Shown here: positions 16,675 to 25,037 of the stretch, piece after piece | Position numbering within the stretch: position 1 is the stretch's first letter | Layout: each line of letters starts with the position of its first letter | Source of the DNA: Microvirga guangxiensis | GTDB lineage: Bacteria > Pseudomonadota > Alphaproteobacteria > Rhizobiales > Beijerinckiaceae | Direction of reading: 5' to 3' | Length of the DNA: 64,000 bases | Assembly: GCF_900102135.1 (NCBI RefSeq) | Contig: NZ_FMVJ01000003.1 | Coordinates: 434,001-498,000 of the forward strand | Notes under the pieces: generated by a model | What the model saw: only the letters and a program-made list of their open reading frames with translations | Told to the model about the DNA's origin: nothing | Databases searched by the model: none | Program-made: the position numbers and the translations under genes

Positions 16675-18445
16675 GAGCCAGCCCCGCTGTCGCTTGAGCA
16701 TTTGGTTGGTTTTGAGGGAGGAAATCTTCCGCTGCGCCTGGGACGCTGTAGTCGTAAGCCCAGCGATACACGACCGGAAGCTCTTTCCCCCAATTGCCAT
16801 GCGGGGGCGGCGTTTCAGGGGTCTGCCATTCCAGCGTGGTCGCTCGCCATGGGTTGCCGCCTGATGGCCTCCCGTGACGCAGACTCCAGAACAGGTTGAA
16901 GACAAAGACCAGTTGGACGGCGCCGACAATCAAAGCGACGATGGTGATGAAAGCGTTGAGCGTATGAGCGGAAGGGGGGACGAACGCCATCTCGCCGATC
17001 TCATGGTAACGGCGCGGGACGCCCATGAGGCCGAGATAATGCATGGGAAAGAAGATCGCGTAGGCCCCGAGGAACGTGACCCAGAAATGAAGCTTGCCAA
17101 GCGTATCGTTCAGCATGCGCCCGGTCACCTTCGGATACCAATGGTAAATGGCGCCAAAGATCACGAGGATCGGCGCAACTCCCATGACCATGTGAAAATG
17201 CGCCACCACGAACATCGTGTCGGAGAGCGGGACATCAACGACGACGTTTCCGAGAAACAGGCCTGTCAGGCCTCCATTCAGGAAGGTCACGATGAAGGCG
17301 AGGGCGAACAGCATCGGCACATTGAGATGGATGTCTCCGCGCCAGAGAGTGAGGATCCAGTTGTAGACCTTGATCGCGGTTGGGATGGCGATGATGAGGG
17401 TGGTTGTCGCGAAGAAGAACCCGAAATAGGGGTTCATGCCGCTCACATACATGTGGTGCGCCCAGACCACGAAACTGAGGGCGCCGATAGCCAGCAATGC
17501 CCACACCATCATGCGATAGCCAAAGATGTTGCGCCGCGCGTGGGTACTGATCAGATCGGAGACGATGCCGAAAGCCGGTAGTGCGACAATATAAACCTCC
17601 GGATGGCCGAAGAACCAGAAAAGATGTTGGAAGAGCAGGGGGCTTCCGCCACTGCGATCGAGAGTCTGCCCCATCTCGACGATGGCAGGCATGAAGAAGC
17701 TCGTGCCGAGCGCTCTGTCGAACAGCATCATCACGGCGCCGACGAACAGAGCCGGGAAAGCCAGAAGAGCCATGAAACTGGCCGTGAAGATCCCCCACAC
17801 GGTCAGGGGCATGCGCATCAGCGTCATGCCTCGAGCCCGCGCCTGCAGCACGGTCACGACGTAGTTCAAGCCGCCCATGGTGAAGCCGATGATGAAAACC
17901 ATCAGTGAGACGAGCATCAGAACGATGCCCCAATCCTGTCCACCGGGCGTGCCGGACATGATGGCCTGGGGAGGATACAGGGTCCATCCTGCGCCGGTGG
18001 GTCCGCCCGGCGCGAAAAAGCTCGCGACCAGAATGAGGACGGCGAGCAGGTACACCCAGAAGCTCAACATGTTGAGGTAGGGGAAAACCATGTCGCGGGC
18101 GCCGACCATCAGAGGGATGAGGTAATTGCCGAACCCGCCCAGGAAGAGTGCCGTCAGCACATAAACCACCATCATCATCCCATGCATGGTGATGAACTGG
18201 TAATAGGCGTTCGCATCGATAAAGGTGAAGACGCCTGGAAAGCCGAGTTGCAGGCGCATCAACCAAGACAGGACGAGGGCGATCAACCCGACGGTGAGAG
18301 CCACGAAGGAATATTGGATTGCGATGATCTTGGCATCTTGGCTGAAGACGTACTTCGTCACCCAGCTATGCGGATGGTAGAGTTCGACATCTTCGGTCGC
18401 AGGCGAGGGCGCCGTTCCGATCGGCCCGAGGGGTACATCAACCAT
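16667..18445 (-). CDS. ctaD: cytochrome c oxidase subunit I (CoxN-like)
   Basis: A 592-residue haem-copper oxidase subunit I with 12 core helices. Ligands are visible in MHGMMMVVY (low-spin haem), GHPEVYIVALP (CuB His and the cross-linked Tyr), HHMYVSGM (CuB) and VAHFHMVMG (haem a3 and haem a). The GHPEV motif places it in the A1 family. It reduces O2 to water and pumps protons, with electrons coming through CuA of the upstream subunit II. It corresponds to coxN of coxMNOP. The gene starts 60 bases after coxB. Confidence 0.95.
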   Translation of the reverse strand: MVDVPLGPIGTAPSPATEDVELYHPHSWVTKYVFSQDAKIIAIQYSFVALTVGLIALVLSWLMRLQLGFPGVFTFIDANAYYQFITMHGMMMVVYVLTALFLGGFGNYLIPLMVGARDMVFPYLNMLSFWVYLLAVLILVASFFAPGGPTGAGWTLYPPQAIMSGTPGGQDWGIVLMLVSLMVFIIGFTMGGLNYVVTVLQARARGMTLMRMPLTVWGIFTASFMALLAFPALFVGAVMMLFDRALGTSFFMPAIVEMGQTLDRSGGSPLLFQHLFWFFGHPEVYIVALPAFGIVSDLISTHARRNIFGYRMMVWALLAIGALSFVVWAHHMYVSGMNPYFGFFFATTTLIIAIPTAIKVYNWILTLWRGDIHLNVPMLFALAFIVTFLNGGLTGLFLGNVVVDVPLSDTMFVVAHFHMVMGVAPILVIFGAIYHWYPKVTGRMLNDTLGKLHFWVTFLGAYAIFFPMHYLGLMGVPRRYHEIGEMAFVPPSAHTLNAFITIVALIVGAVQLVFVFNLFWSLRHGRPSGGNPWRATTLEWQTPETPPPHGNWGKELPVVYRWAYDYSVPGAAEDFLPQNQPNAQATAGLAHG

Positions 18446-18505
18446 CAGGGTTCCTCTCCCTGGACGTTTCCACTGCCCCCATGCCGCCTTTTGCCGGCAG
18501 CTTGC

Positions 18506-19312
18506 TTATTGAGCGTCAGGCGAAAGGCGCGCGAAGCTGCGCGATGCTTGGCCCTGAAGCCATGTCTGGTAGTCCTTTTGCTCCTGCACGACGACTGTTC
18601 CGCGCATCTGCGAATGGCCGAGCCCGCAGAGTTCCGCGCACAGGATTTCGAAGGTGCCCGTTCTCGTGGGCGTAAACCAAATGTAGGAAACCTGGCCTGG
18701 AACAAGGTCCATCTTGGCTCGGATTTCCGGCACATAAAAATTATGAATGACGTCAACCGAGCGCAGCAGGGCTTTCACAGGTTTGCCAATGGGGAGTCGG
18801 AGTTCGCCGCCCTCGACGATCACGTCGTCCTGTCCGCTTTGATCTTCGCGGCTTAAACCCAAGGGATTGTCCGGGCTGATGAGGCGTGCATCGGTTGTGC
18901 CGAGTTTGCCATCGGGCCCTGGAAGCCTGAAGCTCCATTGCCATTGCTGTCCAAGGATCTCGATGTCGGTTGCATCCTCCGGGACCGAGATGAATTGATG
19001 CCAGACGAAAAGGCCAGGCGTCAGCATGGCTGCGACACCGACGCCTGTGATGACGGTCAACCACAATTCCAGGCGCTTGCTTTCCGGTTCATAGTGGGCT
19101 TGCTGGCCCTGCCGATGGCGAAAGCGATAAACGCAATAGGCCATGAAGAGAACGACAGCGACGAAGACCGCTCCGGTAATCCAGAAGGTGATGACGATCG
19201 TGGTGTCGATATAGCTCCAGTTCGATGCAATAGGCGTCCACCACCAGGGGCTCCAGAGATGGAACGCCACCGAGCCGAGGGCGATCAGAACCAGTATGAG
19301 CGCTACAGCCAT
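18506..19312 (-). CDS. coxB: cytochrome c oxidase subunit II, CuA type (CoxM-like)
   Basis: A 268-residue subunit II. Two membrane helices (about 35-60 and 83-106) precede a periplasmic cupredoxin domain. The CuA site is complete: His190, Cys225, Cys229, His233 and Met236 (in CAELCGLGHSQM). The GQQWQWSFRLPG segment is the electron entry region. There is no fused cytochrome c, unlike the other subunit II in this window. A ribosome site AAGGA precedes the ATG at 19312. It is the first gene of the operon (subunits II, I, III-like, III, IV, small protein), the order of Bradyrhizobium coxMNOP. Confidence 0.94.
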   Translation of the reverse strand: MAVALILVLIALGSVAFHLWSPWWWTPIASNWSYIDTTIVITFWITGAVFVAVVLFMAYCVYRFRHRQGQQAHYEPESKRLELWLTVITGVGVAAMLTPGLFVWHQFISVPEDATDIEILGQQWQWSFRLPGPDGKLGTTDARLISPDNPLGLSREDQSGQDDVIVEGGELRLPIGKPVKALLRSVDVIHNFYVPEIRAKMDLVPGQVSYIWFTPTRTGTFEILCAELCGLGHSQMRGTVVVQEQKDYQTWLQGQASRSFARLSPDAQ

Positions 19313-19646
19313 CCCCGTTCATCCTTGCCTGAAGAGGCTTCTGGCATGAAACAGAAGGCAACAACTTCGCCGCTGAAGAACTTCCCGCAAGAAAGCCGAA
19401 AGTCGGTTCAGTGGTTTAACACGCAGCTCTGCAGGATGATCTTCATAGTGATGGGAATATGAAGTTCATCCATCGACTTGAGTTAAAATTAAACCTAACG
19501 GCCGAGTTGGTCAATGATGGCTTACGCTAAGCTGGTAACGACCATGCCCAGCCTGATGAAGCATAGCTGTAAGGTGGGGAGTGCATTTGATCGGTTAGCT
19601 GTGCTAATTTCCTTACAATGTAAGGCGGCTGCAACCGAGATGTACT
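19313..19646. promoter_or_regulatory. divergent intergenic region, coxMNOP and cyclase genes
   Basis: 334 bases between two divergent starts. It contains the promoters of both genes but no convincing coding frame or palindrome; the most A/T-rich part (about 19480-19500) has TTAAAATTAAACC. Nothing else is recognised. Confidence 0.4.
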
Positions 19647-22600
19647 GTGATTGACGTAGCAAGATGGCTCGTCGAGCAGGGGCTTGAGCAATACGCCGAG
19701 GTATTCGCCGCGAATGCCCTCGAAGGCGAAGTCCTGTTCAGCCTCACGGAAGCCGACCTCAAAGACTTGGGAATTTCGGCTCTCGGACATCGGAAAAAAT
19801 TGCTTCGATCCCTTGCCGCTCTCCAGGCACAACAGGAGCTGGCAACGACAAGGCCTTCCCGCGAGTCCCAAAACACATCGGCGGGCTTTGCCGAGCGGCG
19901 TCAACTGACCGTTCTTTTTTGCGACCTCGTGGGTTCGACGGAACTGTCGGCGCGGCTTGATCCTGAGGATCTGCGCGAGGTCATCAGTGCTTATCACGAT
20001 GCCTGCATCCAGGTAGCAGCTCGAGTGGAGGCTTATGTCGCCAGGTTCCTCGGGGATGGTGTGCTGATCTATTTTGGGTGGCCGCAAGCTCATGAGGACG
20101 ATGCCGATAGGGCGGTTTCTACAGGCCTCGCCCTGATCGAAGCAATCAATCATCTGAAACCTCCGGGGGGCGCGCAGTTGCAGGCCCGCATAGGTATTGC
20201 GACAGGGCCGGTGGTGATCGGCGACTTATCGGGACGAGAGGCCGCCGACACTGTGATTGGTGAAACGCCAAATCTGGCGGCAAGGCTCCAAGCTATTGCG
20301 GAACCGGGCGCTGTGCTTATCAGTCCGATAACGCGTCGGCTTGTAGATGGATTGTTCGAGCTGGAGGATCTGGGCCCGCAAAATCTCAAGGGCTTTGCAA
20401 ACGCGCTGACGGTATGGCGCGTCAAAAGCGAGATACGAGCCAACGACCGTTTCGAGGCCAAGCATCCTGTCGGCTATACGCATCTTGTCGGGCGCGAGGA
20501 GGAACTCTCGTTGTTCCTACGCCGCTGGCAGCAGGTCAAAGGAGGCGAGGGCCAGGTCATCCTTCTCTCTGGACCGGCGGGAATAGGCAAATCGCGTCTG
20601 GTGCTAGAATTGCGTGAGCAACTGAGTGGTGAGACTTATGTGGCGCCTCGCCTGCAAGGTACGCCCTATCATATTTCTACACCTCTTTATCCTGTGATCC
20701 AGCACTTCGAGAACGCCGCCGATGTGAAGCGCGATGATCCGCCTGAGGTGAAGCTTGACAAGATCGAGGCGCTGCTTGCTCGGAATACGGGTGATCTTGA
20801 CCCTGCCGTTCCGCTGATGGCAGCTGTGCTCGGCATTCCTACAGGCTCTCGCTACACCCTCCCGGAATTGACGCCGCAACGCCAGAAGCAACTCACGCTG
20901 GAAGTGATATTCCAACAGCTCGAGGGCTTGACTGCCGGCTGCCCCGTGCTTTTCATCTGCGAGGATGCGCAATGGCTGGATCCGACGACGCTGGATTTTC
21001 TGGAGCTTGTGATCGAGCGTATTGAGTGCCTGAAGGTGATGCTGATTGTCACGGCGCGGCCTGAGTTCTCGCCTCCTTGGGATAGCAGCGGCCATATGAC
21101 TGCGCTGTCTCTGAATGGCCTCCCAAGAGACCAAGGCGTCAGCATTGTCGAGCAGATGACTAAGGGTAAATCGCTGCCGGGCTCCCTGCTTCAAGAAATA
21201 CTGGAAAGAGCGGACGGCGTACCCCTTTTCATCGAGGAACTGACGAGGGAGGTCATTGAATCGGGTATCGTGATCGATGAAGGCAACAGTTATGCCTTGG
21301 CAGGCCCTTTGTTTCCTCCGGTCATCCCAGCGACTTTGCACGATTCTCTTCTGGCCCGCCTGGATCGTCTGGGGAAAGCCAAGGAGATTGCCCAGATCGG
21401 AGCTGCAATTGGCCGCGACTTTTCCTTTCCATTGTTAGCGGCAGTTGCCGAGCGCCCGCAGGAAGAGTTGCGGGACATGGTGGAGCAACTCGTCACATCC
21501 GGTCTCGTGCAACCTAGTGGCTCACCGGATACGGGAGTCTACAGTTTCAAACATGCTCTGGTGCGGGATACGGCTTATGAGAGCCTCCTGAAAAGCAGGC
21601 GCCGGCAGATCCATTCCGGCATCGCCAGTGCTCTCGAGAGTCAAAGGCCCGAAACCAAAGATATTCAGCCGGAGCTTCTGGCTCACCACTATGCCGGTGC
21701 CGGACAGACGCAGGAGGCTGCAGATTATTGGCGCAGGGCAGCGGAACGGACGATTGAACACTTCGCCAACAGTGAGGCCATCGCTCATTGCGACAGAGCG
21801 ATCATGCAGCTTCGCACTTTGCCGCCGGCACCTGAGCGAATACGGGCAGAGCTTGAGGTGCAACTCATCAAAGGTGTCGCCGTGCGTGCCGCCAAAGGCT
21901 ACAGCGTGCCGGAGTCCGAGGAAGTTTTTCTCCGGGCCTGCGAGCTCTGCGAGACTTTGGGAGATCGCGTCAATTTGGTCCATGCGCTTCGCGGCCTGTT
22001 TGGAGCCTACTACGTGGCCGCTCGATGGTCCGATGCCGAACGGGTTGCCGAACGGATTTGTGCTGCCACAGACGGCCTCGATGATCGCGTTCTGCTGTGC
22101 ATCCGCTGGACCATGGATGGGGCAGCTCGGCTATTCAGAGGAGAGCCTGCAGACGCTTGTACTTGTCTGCAGAGAGCGCTCGACTGTTACGATGAGAAGG
22201 ATCGCGAGATCCATATTCGGCTGACGGGGCACGAGATGGCCTCCCTGATCCGCTTTCACCTCGCCATTGCAGAATGGCTCAGCGGAAAGCTGGATAGGGC
22301 CATGCGCACTTCCGCGGAGGCCGTGGATATTGCCCGGTCTGCCATGCAGCCTTTCTCGCTTGCTCAAGCGCTCGGCAACATCGCATTGCTCCAGATCCTC
22401 GCAAGAAATTTCGATGCTGCCAAAGAGCTTACCAGAGAAACGGTCGAGATTAGCGTTCAACACGGAATTCCTGATTACATTCTGTTCGGCAACTTGTTGG
22501 CCGGAACGCTGACGGCCATCGAGGGAGATCTTCGAAACGGAAATCGTCTTGCCCAGGAAAGCATGGTCGGATTGCATCGAGCTGGTTGGCGCTGCTTAAT

Positions 22601-23000
22601 TCCTATCTTGCTGGTCCACATCGCTGCAGCTGCGGAGCGGGCTGAAGAGACAGACATGGGACATGAGATAGCGAGAAATGCACTGTCCATGATACGCGAT
22701 AGCGGTGAGGCGATATGGGAGGCCGAGGCCTTGCGCATTCAGGCTCTCATAAAAATGGCCTGTGGCGCTGACAGTGCTGAAGCGGAGGACATTCTGCATG
22801 CTGCCATCGATCTCGCAAGGCGCCAGAAAGCGAAAGCGTTTCAGATTCGCTCGGCTGTTTCACTTGCCCACTTGTGGATGAGGCAGGGGAAGCTGCATGA
22901 AAGCCAGAGCCTGCTTGGTCCAATCTATGCGGAAATCACTGAGGTATTCGGAGCGCCTGATTTGGTGGAAGCGCGAATGTTGCTTGATAAGCATCACTAG
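19647..23000 (+). CDS. SAM-domain class III adenylate/guanylate cyclase with AAA ATPase and TPR-like region
   Basis: An 1117-residue multidomain signalling protein starting with GTG. Residues 1-60 form a SAM domain (WLVEQGLEQYAEVF, LKDLGISALGHRKKLL). Residues 84-250 are a class III nucleotide cyclase with both metal Asp residues (Asp93 in LFCDLVGST, Asp137 in FLGDGVLIYFG) and the Asn209/Arg213 pair, so catalysis is plausible. From about 275 an AAA_16/STAND-type ATPase follows, with Walker A GPAGIGKSR near 309 and Walker B-like LFICEDAQWLD. The last 450 residues are helical repeats of TPR type. Such proteins are thought to make cAMP in response to an unknown cue. It lies 254 bases upstream of the borosin genes; a link is possible but unproven. 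Confidence 0.9.
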   Translation: MIDVARWLVEQGLEQYAEVFAANALEGEVLFSLTEADLKDLGISALGHRKKLLRSLAALQAQQELATTRPSRESQNTSAGFAERRQLTVLFCDLVGSTELSARLDPEDLREVISAYHDACIQVAARVEAYVARFLGDGVLIYFGWPQAHEDDADRAVSTGLALIEAINHLKPPGGAQLQARIGIATGPVVIGDLSGREAADTVIGETPNLAARLQAIAEPGAVLISPITRRLVDGLFELEDLGPQNLKGFANALTVWRVKSEIRANDRFEAKHPVGYTHLVGREEELSLFLRRWQQVKGGEGQVILLSGPAGIGKSRLVLELREQLSGETYVAPRLQGTPYHISTPLYPVIQHFENAADVKRDDPPEVKLDKIEALLARNTGDLDPAVPLMAAVLGIPTGSRYTLPELTPQRQKQLTLEVIFQQLEGLTAGCPVLFICEDAQWLDPTTLDFLELVIERIECLKVMLIVTARPEFSPPWDSSGHMTALSLNGLPRDQGVSIVEQMTKGKSLPGSLLQEILERADGVPLFIEELTREVIESGIVIDEGNSYALAGPLFPPVIPATLHDSLLARLDRLGKAKEIAQIGAAIGRDFSFPLLAAVAERPQEELRDMVEQLVTSGLVQPSGSPDTGVYSFKHALVRDTAYESLLKSRRRQIHSGIASALESQRPETKDIQPELLAHHYAGAGQTQEAADYWRRAAERTIEHFANSEAIAHCDRAIMQLRTLPPAPERIRAELEVQLIKGVAVRAAKGYSVPESEEVFLRACELCETLGDRVNLVHALRGLFGAYYVAARWSDAERVAERICAATDGLDDRVLLCIRWTMDGAARLFRGEPADACTCLQRALDCYDEKDREIHIRLTGHEMASLIRFHLAIAEWLSGKLDRAMRTSAEAVDIARSAMQPFSLAQALGNIALLQILARNFDAAKELTRETVEISVQHGIPDYILFGNLLAGTLTAIEGDLRNGNRLAQESMVGLHRAGWRCLIPILLVHIAAAAERAEETDMGHEIARNALSMIRDSGEAIWEAEALRIQALIKMACGADSAEAEDILHAAIDLARRQKAKAFQIRSAVSLAHLWMRQGKLHESQSLLGPIYAEITEVFGAPDLVEARMLLDKHH

Positions 23001-23109
23001 CCCTCTCCATGCGAGGTAATTCCGGCGCAACGCTTAAAACCGTAGTTCTATTCTCTTTCGAAGAACGGCCAAGTTCAGCCGCGACGCATCCGATCTATCT
23101 CCAAAGATG

Positions 23110-23205
23110 GTGACTAGTTTTGATGTTCAGCGTTTGATCTGATCGACAAGTGCCTCGAAATATCCGTTCCTGCCACCTGTTCCGAAGAGCATCCAAACTA
23201 GTCAC
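23110..23205. repeat. 16-bp inverted repeat upstream of borosin precursor
   Basis: GTGACTAGTTTTGATG (23110-23125) is repeated in inverted form as CATCCAAACTAGTCAC (23190-23205), 15 of 16 positions matching, with 64 bases between. It lies 50-145 bases before the precursor start. It could be a regulator or IHF-type looped site, a transcript structure, or the ends of a tiny mobile remnant. A TTGACA at about 23233 follows it. Confidence 0.5.
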
Positions 23206-23254
23206 TTTCGTGCCATCACGGTACAGTTTGCGTTGACATTCCACGGAGAGTGCC

Positions 23255-23992
23255 ATGGCAACGGAGCTTCGTGACTTTCTGGCCGACTTGGCGACCGACC
23301 CGAAAAGTCTGGCAGGGTTCATCGTCGATGCAGATGCCGCAATGGAGCAGGCGGAACTCTCCGACGAGGACCGCAAGCTCTTGCTGAGTGGGAACCTCGC
23401 GGCGATCCAAGCGCGATTAGCCGGCCTTGACGCCGAGAGTGCAGCGACACCGCAGATCGTCGTTGTAGCCGGGCTCGATCAACTCCGGAAAGTATATGTC
23501 GATCACATGCGAACCACGCCTCCCCCAGGAGCCGAGGTATCGCAATTTGGAGCGCGCCAGCAGACGCTTGTTGGAGCCGTAGCACCTCAATTTGGTGTAT
23601 GGCAGCAGGCGCTCGCAGGAGCTGTGGCGCCTCAGGTTTCACCATCGCAGCAAATGCCGGCAGGAGCTGTGGCTCCACAGGTTTCACCTTGGCAACAAAC
23701 CCCTGCGGGTGCGGTTGCGCCACAGGTTACCCCTTGGCAGCAGTTGCCAGCAGGGGCTGTGGCGCCGCAAGTTGGGTTCTGGCAGCAAGCTCCCGCGGGC
23801 GCTGTCGTTCCTCAAGTTGCGCCATGGCTGCAGCCTGCGCCGGGAGCCATGGCCCCACAATTTGCGATGTGGCACCAGGCGGCGCCAGGTGCTGTTGCGC
23901 CACAGATGGCGTTCTGGCCACAGGCTGCGCCAGGAGCCATGGTGCCACAATATGCATTTCCGTTTGTCATGATTCCGATCTGGTGGCGATGA
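23255..23992 (+). CDS. putative split-borosin precursor: leader domain plus ten 15-residue repeats
   Basis: A 245-residue protein, ATG after a CGGAGAG ribosome site. Residues 1-60 form a compact helical leader (LRDFLADLATDP, MEQAELSDEDRKLLLSGN) resembling the borosin-binding domain of SonA, the Shewanella split-borosin precursor, and LigA-like small proteins. Right after it, TPQIVVVAG (65-73) matches the place and hydrophobic character of the SonA methylation site. Residues 91-240 are ten tandem 15-residue units of the type AGAVAPQVxPWQQxP. The tail is FVMIPIWWR. The next gene is a borosin-type N-methyltransferase. Expected role: substrate for backbone N-methylation. Which region is modified (IVVVAG, the repeats or the tail) cannot be decided here. 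No signal peptide is visible. Confidence 0.75.
   Translation: MATELRDFLADLATDPKSLAGFIVDADAAMEQAELSDEDRKLLLSGNLAAIQARLAGLDAESAATPQIVVVAGLDQLRKVYVDHMRTTPPPGAEVSQFGARQQTLVGAVAPQFGVWQQALAGAVAPQVSPSQQMPAGAVAPQVSPWQQTPAGAVAPQVTPWQQLPAGAVAPQVGFWQQAPAGAVVPQVAPWLQPAPGAMAPQFAMWHQAAPGAVAPQMAFWPQAAPGAMVPQYAFPFVMIPIWWR
23525..23974 (+). repeat. ten tandem 45-bp coding repeats (15 residues each)
   Basis: Coding repeats at residues 91-105, 106-120 and so on to 226-240. Units 2-7 are nearly identical (VGAVAPQFGVWQQAL, AGAVAPQVSPWQQTP, AGAVAPQVTPWQQLP, AGAVAPQVGFWQQAP). Unit 1 (PGAEVSQFGARQQTL) and units 8-10 (PGAMAPQFAMWHQAA, PGAVAPQMAFWPQAA, PGAMVPQYAFPFVMI) have diverged. Gly-Ala and Pro-Gln are nearly invariant; an aromatic Trp is at position 11 in most. 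The DNA copies carry many synonymous changes, so the protein pattern is under selection. Confidence 0.95.
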
Positions 23993-24049
23993 GCTCTGTG
24001 CAATGCGCCAAGCACTATGACGCGCACTGTCTGCTCTAAGGGAGGCAAT

Positions 24050-24832
24050 GTGTACGACGATCAACTCCTTGTCGTTGGAACGGGCATCCGAACGACCGGC
24101 CAACTAACCGTTGAAACGATTGCTTGCATGCAATGTGCCGCCCGCCTCTTTTACATCGTCGCGGACCCTGTGGCCGAAGAGGTGATCCGCCGTCTTTGCC
24201 CCGATGGAGCCGAGACGCTTTACGACCTTTACGGAGAGGGCAAGCCGCGGATGCAGACCTATCAGGAAATGGTCGACCGTATTCTTGCGAGCGTGCGATC
24301 CGGCGAGCGCACCGTCGCAGCCTTTTATGGTCATCCCGGGGTCTATGCCTATGCCTCGCACGAATCGATCAGGCGCGCTCGTGCGGAGGGGTTCCGTGCT
24401 CGGATGCTGCCCGGCATCTCAGCCGAGGACTGCCTCTTTGCGGATCTGGGCATAGACCCATCTGCGAACGGTTGTCAGTCCTACGAAGCGACCGACTTTC
24501 TTCTCAATTCGCGCTCCGTCGACAATTCGGCTCAGCTCATCCTCTGGCAGGCCGGACTCGTGGGCGATCTAACCTTTCGCCGCTATGCCTATGACATTTC
24601 GGCCATGCCGCTCCTGCTTGAAAAGCTTTCGCTTTTCTATCCGCGAACGCACCCGGTGTATCTCTATGAGGCACCAACAGTTCCCGGATGCGAGCCTATG
24701 ATCCGTCCCATCATGCTGGAGGAAATTTTAACGGCAAGCATCACTGCGACAACGACACTCTATCTGCCCCCGGCGCGAGCGACGATGCCGGATCCGACTT
24801 ACCTCAGCCGGGTACGATTACCGCAAGGATGA
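24050..24832 (+). CDS. borosin-type peptide backbone alpha-N-methyltransferase (SonM/OphMA family)
   Basis: A 260-residue SAM-dependent methyltransferase of the tetrapyrrole-methylase fold. It resembles the fungal OphMA catalytic domain and Shewanella SonM far more than cobalamin or sirohaem enzymes: VVGTGIRTTGQLT (8-20), YGHPGVYAYASH (93-104), RARMLPGISAEDCLFADLGI (116-135) and the following DPSANGCQSYEATDFL. The residues that act in OphMA, Arg72 and Tyr76, correspond to Arg67 and Tyr71 (GKPRMQTY), with Tyr58 and Tyr61 in front. The GTG at 24050 follows GGGAGG by 4 bases; an ATG at 24017 is the alternative. It lies 57 bases behind the repeat precursor, so leader and enzyme are split as in SonA/SonM. 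No C-terminal core is fused, unlike OphMA. Confidence 0.88.
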   Translation: MYDDQLLVVGTGIRTTGQLTVETIACMQCAARLFYIVADPVAEEVIRRLCPDGAETLYDLYGEGKPRMQTYQEMVDRILASVRSGERTVAAFYGHPGVYAYASHESIRRARAEGFRARMLPGISAEDCLFADLGIDPSANGCQSYEATDFLLNSRSVDNSAQLILWQAGLVGDLTFRRYAYDISAMPLLLEKLSLFYPRTHPVYLYEAPTVPGCEPMIRPIMLEEILTASITATTTLYLPPARATMPDPTYLSRVRLPQG

Positions 24833-24854
24833 GCGGGCATAGGACAAGCTTAAT

Positions 24855-24891
24855 CTCCATGTTCGAGGGAAACGAAAGTGCCCTCGTGGAG
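24855..24891 (+). terminator. bulged hairpin after the methyltransferase
   Basis: CTCCA..CGAGGG (24855-24869, with a 4-base bulge) pairs with CCCTCGTGGAG (24881-24891) around an 11-base loop, 23 bases after the stop. No T-run. A weak terminator candidate for the borosin operon. Confidence 0.35.
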
Positions 24892-25037
24892 AAGGGAAGC
24901 CCTCATGTGCCTTAGCGCCATTGAGCGCGGGCCCTGAGCATAGGTTGCCAGTCGCAGGCTTGGGCTGGCCTTCGACAGCTTCTTTCATACCGCCTGCGAA
25001 CTTTTCGTCACTAGCTGACAGCTTGATAAGTTTATCC

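Noticed and set aside
17235..18266. 343-codon minus-strand frame within ctaD
   Set aside because: Overlaps the real subunit I in another frame and has a low-complexity Arg/His-rich composition.
23525..23974. Tandem repeats as a CRISPR array
   Set aside because: The 45-bp units are contiguous, in frame in a coding sequence, and vary at codon third positions; there are no spacers and no cas genes.
24050..24832. Methyltransferase as a cobalamin or sirohaem biosynthesis enzyme
   Set aside because: The GKPRMQTY and SAEDCLFADLGI segments match OphMA/SonM, not CobA/CbiF, and no tetrapyrrole gene is near.
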